DNA from: Frankiales bacterium
Lineage (GTDB): Bacteria > Actinomycetota > Actinomycetes > Mycobacteriales > SCTD01
NCBI GenBank assembly: GCA_025965755.1
Contig: JAOPWI010000090.1
Span: forward strand, 1 to 13,558
DNA length: 13,558 nucleotides
Reading direction: 5' to 3'
Made by a program: the position numbers and the translations under genes
Part shown: in pieces, positions 1-6,183 of the stretch
How the letters are laid out: every line of letters begins with the position of its first letter
Numbering within the stretch: the stretch's first letter is position 1
Notes under the pieces: generated by a model
What the model was told of the DNA's origin: nothing
The model's database searches: none
Seen by the model: only the letters and a program-made list of their open reading frames with translations

Positions 1-1066
1 TGCGCGCCGTCACCGGCCGCGCCGCTAGGTGGGCGGGCACGTCCCAGCCGCCGCCGGCGAGCCCCGGATCGCGCAGGCCGAGGTCCCGGACGAGCTCCGC
101 GCGGCGCTGCGGGTCCGCCCGGTCCACCAGCGCCAGGACGGGCGCCTCGACGGGACGTTGCCACGGCCCCTCGACGCGGTCGGCCACGACCAGCCCGTAG
201 GGCGCCTTCCCCCGCGCCGGCGACGTCGACGGGGCGGTTGAGCTGTCGTGGAGGCGGGGGAAGGCGCGGTCCGGCCGGGTGAACGTCCACGCGCTCGGCC
301 GCCGCTCGTCCTGCATCGCCAGCAGGTCCGCCGGCGATGGCGGGCGGGCCAGCGGCGCAGCCTCGGATCGAGCCGCCTCCACCTGCCGCCACGCCGGCGG
401 GTCCACCTCCGGCACGGGCCCGGCCTGCGGGCCGTTCGGCGGCGCGACCCACAGCGTCCGGCCCGGTGTGCAGAGGCCGGCGAGCAGCCCGGCGGTGGTG
501 CGGCCGGTGCGCGCGGCCAGCAGCACGTCCCGCCCGGCCCGTACCGCGTCGACGGCCTCCGCCTGCCCGGCCCACGGCTCGGCGTAGCCGAGCAGGTGCA
601 GCGCCTCCGGCAGCTCCACCGGCCCGTCCGCGCGGACCGGCCAGCGCGGGAAGACGGGTTTCGGCCAGAAGTACGGCAGGTCGTCGGGCGCGTCCGGGAA
701 CAGCGGCCGGTAGTACGCCGGGTCCTTGCGCACCAGCGCGCTGCGGTGCGACAGGTGCAGCTGCTCGAGCCCCCACCAGGGCGGCAGGTCCTCGTACGTC
801 CCGTCGCCCCAGCCGAGCAGCTGCGGCGCGACCGAGTCGGCGTACCCGCGCCGGGTCCACTCCCGGCAGTTCTCCAGCCCGTACGCGACGAGGGCCGGGA
901 TGAAGCCGCGCCACATCTTGACCGCCGGGTGGCTCTTCCAGGCGTACGTCGGCCAGGTCAGCGCGCGCAGGATCTGGAAGGTCTCGACCCGCTGTTTGCC
1001 GAGCCGGCGGTCGTCGAGGACGACGCAGCTGGTCCGCAGGTCCGGGTAGGGGACGAAGGTCTGCAC
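1..1066 (-). CDS. MSMEG_6728-family (pyrimidine-dimer glycosylase-like) domain fused to a degenerate RecQ-like helicase lobe; partial, runs off left edge
   Basis: The frame is open for 355 codons from GTG at 1066 to the window edge with no stop. It starts 3 nt after the hydrolase stop, with GGAG 12 nt upstream. Residues 1–140 carry hallmarks of the MSMEG_6728 family, often annotated as pyrimidine-dimer DNA glycosylase-like: DDRRLGKQRVET (18–29), HPAVKMWRG (46–54), EWTRRGYAD (69–77), LHLSHRSALVRKDP (103–116) and PDDLPYFWP (127–135). Residues 159–355 follow the order of a RecQ first helicase lobe: a Q-motif-like LGYAEPWAGQAEAVDAV, GRDVLL, then ARTGRTTAG where Walker A should be (lysine missing), TLWVAPP, LVVADRV where DEAH should be (motif II lost), and VLALVDRAD plus VRDLGLRDP where RecQ has ALTATA plus a LGL-DP segment. 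Catalysis by this lobe is unlikely. Repair function is inferred from the family. The C-terminus is not visible. Confidence 0.8.
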   Translation of the reverse strand, partial: MQTFVPYPDLRTSCVVLDDRRLGKQRVETFQILRALTWPTYAWKSHPAVKMWRGFIPALVAYGLENCREWTRRGYADSVAPQLLGWGDGTYEDLPPWWGLEQLHLSHRSALVRKDPAYYRPLFPDAPDDLPYFWPKPVFPRWPVRADGPVELPEALHLLGYAEPWAGQAEAVDAVRAGRDVLLAARTGRTTAGLLAGLCTPGRTLWVAPPNGPQAGPVPEVDPPAWRQVEAARSEAAPLARPPSPADLLAMQDERRPSAWTFTRPDRAFPRLHDSSTAPSTSPARGKAPYGLVVADRVEGPWQRPVEAPVLALVDRADPQRRAELVRDLGLRDPGLAGGGWDVPAHLAARPVTAR

Positions 1067-1069
1067 CCG

Positions 1070-2266
1070 TCAGATCTGCTCCAGGAACCCCCGGATCATG
1101 CTCATCGTGTCCTCCGGGTGCTCGAACTGCGGCACGTGCCCGCAATCCTCGAGCACGATCTGCCCGGCGCTCGGCAGCGCGTCCGCGACGTGCCGGGCGA
1201 ACGACGAGGGCACCAGCCGGTCGCGGTCCCCCCAGATGAACAGCGCGGGGGGCGTGAGCCCCGGCAGCCGCTGCCAGAAGCCGTTCTTGCCGTACGCGTC
1301 CTCGAGGTAGATCTGCCGCGCGCAGCTGTAGAACGCGACCCGGTGCCTGGGCTTGCGCATTACCCGGCGGGCCTCGTCCGCGGCCGCGTCGTACCACGGC
1401 CGGGGCAGCCGGTCCGGCTCGCTGAACATGGCGCGGATGCCTTCGACGACCATCCGGTGCGTCATCTGCGGCATCGGCAGCCGGGCGAGGTCCGGGCTCG
1501 CGAAGCGGACCAGCGGCACCCACTGGCGCAGCCGGCGGAAGGCCGGCGAGGGCGTGAGCAGCACGAGCGCCTTCACCGACTTCGGGTGCTGGAGCCCGGC
1601 TTCGAGCGCGATCCGCCCACCCAGCGAGTTGCCGATGAGAACGGCGCCGCGGCTCTTCGTCGCCGTCTGGAAGGCCTCCACCCAGGCCGCGAACCAGGCC
1701 GGGTTGTATGGGGAGGCCGGCGCCTCGGACGCGCCGAAGCCGGGCAGGTCCGGCGCGAGGACGCGGTGGTCGACGGCGAGGTCGGCGAGGACGGGCAGCA
1801 GCGAGGCGTTGGTCGCGCCGAGGCCGTGCAGCAGCAGCACGGGAGGGGCGTCGGCCGGACCGGCCTCCAGGTACAGCGTGCGGACGTTCATCGCGCGTAC
1901 CTCGAGCGCCCGCGGGTGCGTGGTGGGCCGCTCCTCGTCGCCCGCGAACAGCCCGTCCAGCTGCAGGGCGAGCGCGAGGTCGCCGCGGACGGTCAGCCGG
2001 CCCTGCAGGAAGGCGTCGACGCCGGAGATGCGCGCGGACACGACGTCGGCCAGCACGTCGGGTGCGGCGGTGACCGTCAGCGTCGGCTTCTGCGCCGCGC
2101 CGCGGCGGGCCCGCCCGCGGCCGTGCGAGAGCGAGACGGTCCAGGTGCCGCCGCCGCCGGTGTCGAGGACCACCGTCGCCTCGCGGAACGCCAGCACCGT
2201 GCCCTCCAGCCCGCGGCGCAGGTGGCTGGCGAGCAGGTGGTCAAGGTCGACGGCCTGCGAGATCAC
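1070..2266 (-). CDS. SCP2 sterol-binding domain–alpha/beta hydrolase fusion
   Basis: 398 residues in two parts. Residues about 1–110 resemble an SCP2 sterol-carrier-like lipid-binding domain: TWTVSLSHGRGRARRGAA, then a segment ending in GRLTVRGDLALALQLDGLF. Residues about 125–398 are an alpha/beta hydrolase: oxyanion-hole motif HGLG at 147–150, nucleophile elbow GNSLGG with Ser214, acid Asp349 in WGDRDRLVP, and His377 in CGHVPQ. The triad is complete, so it should be an active serine hydrolase. The fusion suggests a lipid-like or bulky hydrophobic ester substrate (inference). The GTG start overlaps the amidase stop as GTGA, giving translational coupling. The next gene starts 3 nt after its stop. 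No signal peptide is seen, so it is probably cytoplasmic. Confidence 0.88.
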   Translation of the reverse strand: MISQAVDLDHLLASHLRRGLEGTVLAFREATVVLDTGGGGTWTVSLSHGRGRARRGAAQKPTLTVTAAPDVLADVVSARISGVDAFLQGRLTVRGDLALALQLDGLFAGDEERPTTHPRALEVRAMNVRTLYLEAGPADAPPVLLLHGLGATNASLLPVLADLAVDHRVLAPDLPGFGASEAPASPYNPAWFAAWVEAFQTATKSRGAVLIGNSLGGRIALEAGLQHPKSVKALVLLTPSPAFRRLRQWVPLVRFASPDLARLPMPQMTHRMVVEGIRAMFSEPDRLPRPWYDAAADEARRVMRKPRHRVAFYSCARQIYLEDAYGKNGFWQRLPGLTPPALFIWGDRDRLVPSSFARHVADALPSAGQIVLEDCGHVPQFEHPEDTMSMIRGFLEQI

Positions 2267-3633
2267 GTCGCGGACGCTAGCGAGTCCAGGGGCGGCCGCC
2301 GGTCAGGCCAGCGCAGCGCTGCTTCGAGTCGTGCCGCGAGCCGGAGCAGCAGGGCGTCCTCGCCGGGCCGCGCGACGAGCTGCACGGCGAGCGGGAGCCC
2401 GTCCGCGTTCACGCCGGAGGGGATCGACAGGGCCGGCTGGCCGGTGACGTTCCACGGGGCGGTGAACGGGGTGACGCGGCCGGCGAGAGCGAGCGTCCGC
2501 ATGCCGGTGAGCGCGCCCACCGGCATCGGCGGGTGCGGGATCGTCGGCAGCACCAGCACGTCGGCACCACCGGGCAGCACCGACAGCCGCTGCGCCGCCT
2601 CGTCGCCCAGCCGCCGCGCGCGGGCGAGCAGCGCGTCGGGCATTCGGGCGCCCATCGCCGCGACGGCGCGGGTGCGCGGCTCGACGCAGGACGGATCGAC
2701 CAGCCGTACCAGGTCGTCGCGGGTCCCGCGCGCGTACCGGGTCAGGAAGCTCTCGCCGACGCCGCTGTACGAAGGCACCGCCTCGAACACCTCGTGACCC
2801 TGGTCGCGCAGCACCTCGAGCACCTCGTCGAGCGCCCGCCGCACCTCGGCGTCCACGGGAGTGGGGGCGCCACCCTTGACCGTCCAGCCGATGCGGAGCG
2901 GTCCGGGCTCGGGCAGGTCCGAGCCCAGCGCGCCGGCCGTGAGGACGTCCAGCACGACCGCGGAGTCGGCGACCGTACGGGTGAGGCAGCCGAACGAGGA
3001 CAGGCCCTGCCAGTGCTCGGCGTCGTCACCCGCGAGGCCCACCGGTACCCGCCCGCGCTGCGGCTTGAGGCCGACCAGCCCGCAGCAGGCGGCCGGGATG
3101 CGGATGGAGCCGCCCCCGTCGGAGGCGGTCGCGGCGGCGACCATGCCTGCGGCCACGGCAGCAGCCGAGCCGCCGGAGGAGCCGCCGGGCGTGCGGGAGA
3201 CGTTCCACGGGTTGCGGGTGGCGCCGAACGTCACCGACTCCGTGAACGGCCACAGGGCGAGCTCGGGCAGGTTCGTCGTGCCGACGATCACCGCGCCGGC
3301 CGCGCGCAGCCGCCGGACGAGCTCAGCGTCGCGCGGCGCGGCAGGCTCCGGCGAGGCGGTGCCCATGGAGGCGCCCACGCCCACCACCGGCACGTTGTCC
3401 TTGACCGCGATCGGGATGCCGAGCAGCGGCCGGTCGTCCTGCGCCGCGTCGGCCGCCTCCGCCTCGGCGCGCGCGGCGTCGGCCAGCACGGTCCGGAACG
3501 CGCGCAGCCGGCCGTCGTACCGGTCGATCCGGTCGAGGCAGATCTGGAGCAGCTCGACCGCCGTGATGCGGCCGGAGCGCAGCAGCTCGCGCTGCCCGAC
3601 GACGCCGGCGTACGCGACCTCGACCGCGTCCAC
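2263..3633 (-). CDS. Amidase-signature family hydrolase
   Basis: 456 residues, a normal length for the amidase signature family, which hydrolyses amide bonds through a Ser-cisSer-Lys triad. Lys78 lies in IPIAVKDN, the cis-Ser is Ser152 in TPGGSSGGSAAA, and the nucleophile is Ser176 in SDGGGSIRIPAA. The 24-residue spacing between the two serines matches the family. It is not obviously GatA: there is no gatC or gatB nearby. A small-molecule or peptide amidase is more likely, and the substrate is unknown. The GTG start is 4 nt after the DUF4235 stop and has no clear Shine-Dalgarno, so it probably depends on coupling. Its stop overlaps the downstream hydrolase start. Confidence 0.9.
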   Translation of the reverse strand: MDAVEVAYAGVVGQRELLRSGRITAVELLQICLDRIDRYDGRLRAFRTVLADAARAEAEAADAAQDDRPLLGIPIAVKDNVPVVGVGASMGTASPEPAAPRDAELVRRLRAAGAVIVGTTNLPELALWPFTESVTFGATRNPWNVSRTPGGSSGGSAAAVAAGMVAAATASDGGGSIRIPAACCGLVGLKPQRGRVPVGLAGDDAEHWQGLSSFGCLTRTVADSAVVLDVLTAGALGSDLPEPGPLRIGWTVKGGAPTPVDAEVRRALDEVLEVLRDQGHEVFEAVPSYSGVGESFLTRYARGTRDDLVRLVDPSCVEPRTRAVAAMGARMPDALLARARRLGDEAAQRLSVLPGGADVLVLPTIPHPPMPVGALTGMRTLALAGRVTPFTAPWNVTGQPALSIPSGVNADGLPLAVQLVARPGEDALLLRLAARLEAALRWPDRRPPLDSLASAT

Positions 3634-3637
3634 CTGA

Positions 3638-3931
3638 CTATGCGGTCTTGCGCTTGCCGCCGGGGCCCTCGAGACCCTCCGGCGCCTTGCCCGTGATCTT
3701 CATCTTCGCGGTGGCCGTGCCGCGGGTGGCGAGCAGCCGGGCGACGGCCATGGCCACGCCGCTGGCCGCGGCCCAGGAGATGGCCTCGCTCCACGGCGTG
3801 CCGGGGGAGGCGGGGTCCGCCGGCGGCTCGGAGTGCTTGGTCTTCTTCCAGGCCGCGCCGAGCGCCTTGTCGCTGACCTTGCGCACGACGATGCCCGTCG
3901 CGATGCCGACCAGCTTGGAACCGACTGCCAT
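3638..3931 (-). CDS. DUF4235 family small membrane protein
   Basis: 97 residues from the ATG at 3931, chosen because an excellent Shine-Dalgarno (GGAGGAG) sits just upstream and the actinobacterial DUF4235 pattern starts there (SKLVGIATGIVVRKVSDKA). There are two hydrophobic helices, at about residues 5–20 and 48–68, separated by a Pro/Ser-rich linker. The C-terminus is basic and Gly/Lys-rich. Function is unknown. It is the first gene of the leftward operon that continues through the amidase, the SCP2-hydrolase and the glycosylase–RecQ fusion, and it is divergent from the DUF2945 gene. Confidence 0.85.
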   Translation of the reverse strand: MAVGSKLVGIATGIVVRKVSDKALGAAWKKTKHSEPPADPASPGTPWSEAISWAAASGVAMAVARLLATRGTATAKMKITGKAPEGLEGPGGKRKTA

Positions 3932-3953
3932 GTCACTCCTCCACGTCTGTGCT

Positions 3954-3977
3954 GTTGACCATGCCTTGCCCGGGGTA
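3954..3977 (+). promoter_or_regulatory. Candidate SigB-type (general stress) promoter for the DUF2945 gene
   Basis: GTTG at 3954–3957 and GGGTA at 3973–3977 are 15 nt apart, within the range of actinobacterial SigB/SigH-type promoters (GTTT-like, 14–16 nt, GGGTA). It lies 36 nt upstream of the natural ATG at 4014. It is a short match in GC-rich DNA and could be chance. Confidence 0.3.
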
Positions 3978-4003
3978 GCGGTCGGGAACCACCCCCTTGA
4001 CCC

Positions 4004-4016
4004 GGAGGCAGCGATG
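4004..4016 (+). promoter_or_regulatory. Ribosome binding site and natural ATG of the DUF2945 gene, followed by an amber codon
   Basis: GGAGG at 4004–4008 lies 5 nt before ATG at 4014, in frame with the DUF2945 gene. Only five codons (MSDDL) follow before TAG at 4029–4031. This strong site marks the ancestral start. The GTG at 4041 has no comparable signal. Confidence 0.65.
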
Positions 4017-4040
4017 AGCGACGACCTGTAGAACGGCGAC

Positions 4041-4223
4041 GTGGTCACCTGGAACAGCTCCGGCGGCCAGGCGGTCGGCACGGTGAAGAAGAAGATCACC
4101 AGCGAGACCGACGCCGGCGGCCGGCACGTACAGGCGAGCAAGGACGAGCCGCAGTACCTCGTGCAGAGCGACGAGAGCGGCGGCGAGGCGGTCCACAAGC
4201 CGGGCGCCCTGCACAAGAAGTAG
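4041..4223 (+). CDS. DUF2945 (HVA1/TUDOR-like) small protein, 5' end cut by an in-frame amber codon
   Basis: The downstream frame reads VTWNSSGG, TVKKKITSETDAGGRHVQAS, PQYLVQSDESGGEAVHKPGA and ends HKK. This is the DUF2945 or hypervirulence-associated TUDOR-domain family, whose role is not well established. The family normally starts with a few residues, a basic pair, GD and then the V-WNS segment. Here that N-terminus is encoded from ATG 4014 (MSDDL), but the next codon is TAG (4029–4031), followed in frame by NGD and then GTG 4041. Either the gene is a recent nonsense pseudogene, or it reinitiates at GTG 10 nt after the stop to give about 60 residues missing the start of the first strand. 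A sequencing error is also possible. The rest of the frame is intact, which argues for a recent change or continued use. Confidence 0.65.
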   Translation: MVTWNSSGGQAVGTVKKKITSETDAGGRHVQASKDEPQYLVQSDESGGEAVHKPGALHKK

Positions 4224-4370
4224 GCAGTCCTCCTCAGGACGGCCCCACCTGCGACACCGACGCCACCGCCAGCACCCTGCGCCAGGGCCAGGCGTACCTG
4301 CTGCTGGTGCCGGTCGCGGTGCCGCTCTACGCGCTGTGCACGATGACGGCGGTCCGCGACTGGGACGGCG
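4224..4370. other. Spacer between DUF2945 and DUF3093 with a start-less hydrophobic reading frame
   Basis: No convincing gene. On the plus strand a frame without a usable start reads AYLLLVPVAVPLYALCTMTA then VRDWDG and stops at 4387, overlapping the end of the DUF3093 gene. It could encode one membrane-helix-like segment and may be a decayed gene end or chance. In M. tuberculosis, as I recall, a DUF4193 gene (Rv2699c) lies beyond the DUF3093 gene. It is not present here. Confidence 0.3.
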
Positions 4371-4811
4371 TCAGCTTCTGCTTCTGAGCGCGGCGATCAG
4401 CGCGGCCGGGTCGCGGGTGCCCACCACCCAGTAGGGCGTGTCGTCCGCGGGGTCGGTCACGAGCACCCGCACGGCGCTGTGCAGCCACGGCCGGCTGACG
4501 AGGAACGCGTTCCGGTCGGCGCTCGGGCCGGCCTGCCGGCGCAGCTGCTCGCGGTCGAGCGCCACGGCATCCCCGAGGTGGGCGAGCTCGATGCGCGCGC
4601 CGGGCACGGTCAGCACGCCGTCCGCGACGCGCACGCGCCCGCGGGAGCCGAAGGCGAGCAGCAGCACGGTCAGCGGGACAAGGACGGCGTACGGGACGAC
4701 GGCGCGCGTGCCGGGGGCGCCGGAGTGCAGCTCGGCGGCGACCAGCGTGGCCAGCCCGATCGCGCTGGGCCACCACCACCAGGGGACGATCCAGCGCTCC
4801 TCGTAGCTCAC
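4371..4811 (-). CDS. DUF3093 family membrane protein (Rv2698-like)
   Basis: 146 residues from the GTG at 4811, which overlaps the SDR stop as GTGA. The start ERWIVPWWWW followed by a hydrophobic stretch (about 7–28), a second helix (about 37–55), then a soluble domain with RVRVADGVLTV, NAFLVSRPWLHSAVRV and the C-terminal TPYWVVGTRDPAAL, is the DUF3093 pattern. The soluble part resembles a small beta-rich, PH-like fold (inference). Function is unknown. In mycobacteria the family member is divergent from and next to dut; here an SDR gene sits between them and is co-transcribed. Confidence 0.88.
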   Translation of the reverse strand: MSYEERWIVPWWWWPSAIGLATLVAAELHSGAPGTRAVVPYAVLVPLTVLLLAFGSRGRVRVADGVLTVPGARIELAHLGDAVALDREQLRRQAGPSADRNAFLVSRPWLHSAVRVLVTDPADDTPYWVVGTRDPAALIAALRSRS

Positions 4812-5674
4812 TTCAGGAAGGGGATCTTGACCGGCAGGTCGCGCAGCCCCGTGGTGAACGCCTTGACGTAGTCGGTGACGACGGTGGGCACGAGCGTCTC
4901 GGCGAGGATGCCGCCGACCGCGTCGGCGCCGACGACGTACCGGGCCATGGGCAGCGGGTTCGACAGCGCGATGCGGATCGTGCGGGCCACCCAGACCGGG
5001 TCGGGTAGCCGCTTGGTCTGCGCGCTCAGGGCCTCGCTGCGGGCGTACGCGGCGGCGTAGCGGGCGCTGGACGGCTCGGGCAGCGAGCCGGCCTCCGCGG
5101 CGGACCAGATGTCGGTGCCGAACATGCCCGGCTCCACCAGGACCACCCGTACGCCGTCCGCCTCGACCTCCATGCGGAGCGCATCCGTCACGGCCTCGAG
5201 GCCGTGCTTGCTGGCGCAGTACCAGCCCATCAGCGGCGTCGACAGCCGGCCGGCGACCGAGCTCACGTTGACGATCCGGCCCTCGCCGCGCGCCTTCATC
5301 CCGGGCAGCACGAGGCGGGCGATGCGGATCGGCGCGACGAGGTTGGTCTCGAGCTGCGCGCGCACCTGCTCGTCGGTGATGTCCTCGACGGCGCCCGCCT
5401 GCGCGTAGCCGGCGTTGTTGACGACCGCCCACAGCCGGCCGTCGGTCATCTCCTCGACCGTGGCGAAGCCCGCTTCGGTGGACGCCGCGTCGTTCACGTC
5501 GAGCTCCACCGTCCGGACCTCGACGTCGCGGTCGGCGGCCGCCTTCTGCACCAGCTCGGCCTTCGCCGCGCTGCGGACGGTGCCGATCACGTCGTACCCG
5601 GCCCCCGCGAGCTCGAGGACGGTGACAAGGCCGATGCCGCTGTTGGCGCCGGTGACGACGACGGACCTGCTCAT
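4808..5674 (-). CDS. Classical short-chain dehydrogenase/reductase (SDR)
   Basis: 288 residues. The Rossmann cofactor motif TGANSGIG is at 8–15, Asp59 lies in ELDVND, NNAG is at 86–89, and the catalytic tetrad is Asn111, Ser139 (NVSSVAG), Tyr152 and Lys156 (YCASK). It should be an active NAD(P)H-dependent oxidoreductase; the basic residue Arg34 after the second strand hints at NADP(H). Substrate is unknown. ATG at 5674 is preceded by GGAG. It shares a divergent promoter region with dut and overlaps DUF3093 by 4 nt. The C-terminal extension (about residues 230–288) is hydrophobic in part, as in membrane-associated SDRs acting on lipids or steroids (inference). Confidence 0.9.
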   Translation of the reverse strand: MSRSVVVTGANSGIGLVTVLELAGAGYDVIGTVRSAAKAELVQKAAADRDVEVRTVELDVNDAASTEAGFATVEEMTDGRLWAVVNNAGYAQAGAVEDITDEQVRAQLETNLVAPIRIARLVLPGMKARGEGRIVNVSSVAGRLSTPLMGWYCASKHGLEAVTDALRMEVEADGVRVVLVEPGMFGTDIWSAAEAGSLPEPSSARYAAAYARSEALSAQTKRLPDPVWVARTIRIALSNPLPMARYVVGADAVGGILAETLVPTVVTDYVKAFTTGLRDLPVKIPFLK

Positions 5675-5701
5675 GGAGTGCTCCAGCCGGTAGGGATCGC
5701 G

Positions 5702-5711
5702 ACGCTACTGT
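5702..5711. promoter_or_regulatory. Overlapping divergent -10 elements for dut (+) and the SDR–DUF3093 operon (-)
   Basis: Plus strand: TACTGT at 5706–5711 is followed after 7 nt by GTG 5719, fitting a leaderless dut mRNA. Minus strand: TAGCGT occupies 5707–5702, which would start transcription near 5695 and give about a 20-nt leader containing the SDR GGAG. The two hexamers share the TA at 5706–5707. No clear -35 is visible on either side. Confidence 0.5.
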
Positions 5712-5718
5712 GCTGCCC

Positions 5719-6180
5719 GTGCTCGAGGTCGCTGTCACCAGGCTGGACCCCGAGGTCCCCCTGCCCGCGTACGCGCACCCCGGCGACGCCGGCTGCGACC
5801 TCGTGACCACGGTGGACGTGGAGCTGCAGCCGGGGGAGCGGGCGCTGGTGCCGACCGGCATCGCGCTCGCGCTGCCGGAGGGGTACGCCGCCTTCGTGCA
5901 CCCGCGGTCGGGCCTCGCGGCGCACCACGGCGTCTCCATCGTGAACAGCCCTGGCACGATCGACGCCGGGTACCGCGGCGAGGTGAAGGTCGTCCTGATC
6001 AACTCCGACCCGTCCGCTCCCGTCCGTCTGCGCCGGCTCGACCGGGTCGCGCAGCTGGTGGTGCAGCGGGTCGAGCAGGTCGTGTGGCGCGAGACCGGCG
6101 AGCTGCCGGACTCCGCGCGAGGGCAAGGCGGGCACGGCTCCACCGGGGGCCATGCCGCCGGTCAGACAGAGAGTGGATGA
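5719..6180 (+). CDS. dut: Deoxyuridine 5'-triphosphate nucleotidohydrolase (dUTPase)
   Basis: Converts dUTP to dUMP and pyrophosphate, keeping uracil out of DNA and feeding dTMP synthesis; the family is a trimer. 153 residues from GTG 5719. All five motifs are present: I HPGDAGCDL (20–28), II PRSGLA (62–67), III GTIDAGYRGE (79–88, with catalytic Asp82 and substrate-stacking Tyr85), IV RVAQLV (109–114) and V RGQGGHGSTG (134–143). An in-frame GTG at 5710 overlaps the -10 hexamer, so 5719 is preferred and also fits the family N-terminus (LEVAVTRLDPEVPLPAY). It is the first gene of the rightward run. DUF3710 starts 3 nt after its stop. Confidence 0.97.
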   Translation: MLEVAVTRLDPEVPLPAYAHPGDAGCDLVTTVDVELQPGERALVPTGIALALPEGYAAFVHPRSGLAAHHGVSIVNSPGTIDAGYRGEVKVVLINSDPSAPVRLRRLDRVAQLVVQRVEQVVWRETGELPDSARGQGGHGSTGGHAAGQTESG

Positions 6181-6183
6181 GAC

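Noticed and set aside
248..2797. Very long plus-strand open frame (849 codons)
   Set aside because: It is antisense to three genes with clear family motifs (glycosylase-like fusion, SCP2-hydrolase, amidase) and its translation is Arg/Pro/Gly-rich low-information sequence typical of GC-rich shadow frames.
5710..5718. dut start at GTG 5710
   Set aside because: This codon overlaps the TACTGT -10 hexamer and would add three residues not needed by the family; GTG 5719 fits a leaderless start.
4812..6143. Upstream extension of the DUF3093 frame through the SDR and dut
   Set aside because: Only the part from GTG 4811 matches DUF3093; the rest is out of frame across the SDR and antisense to dut.
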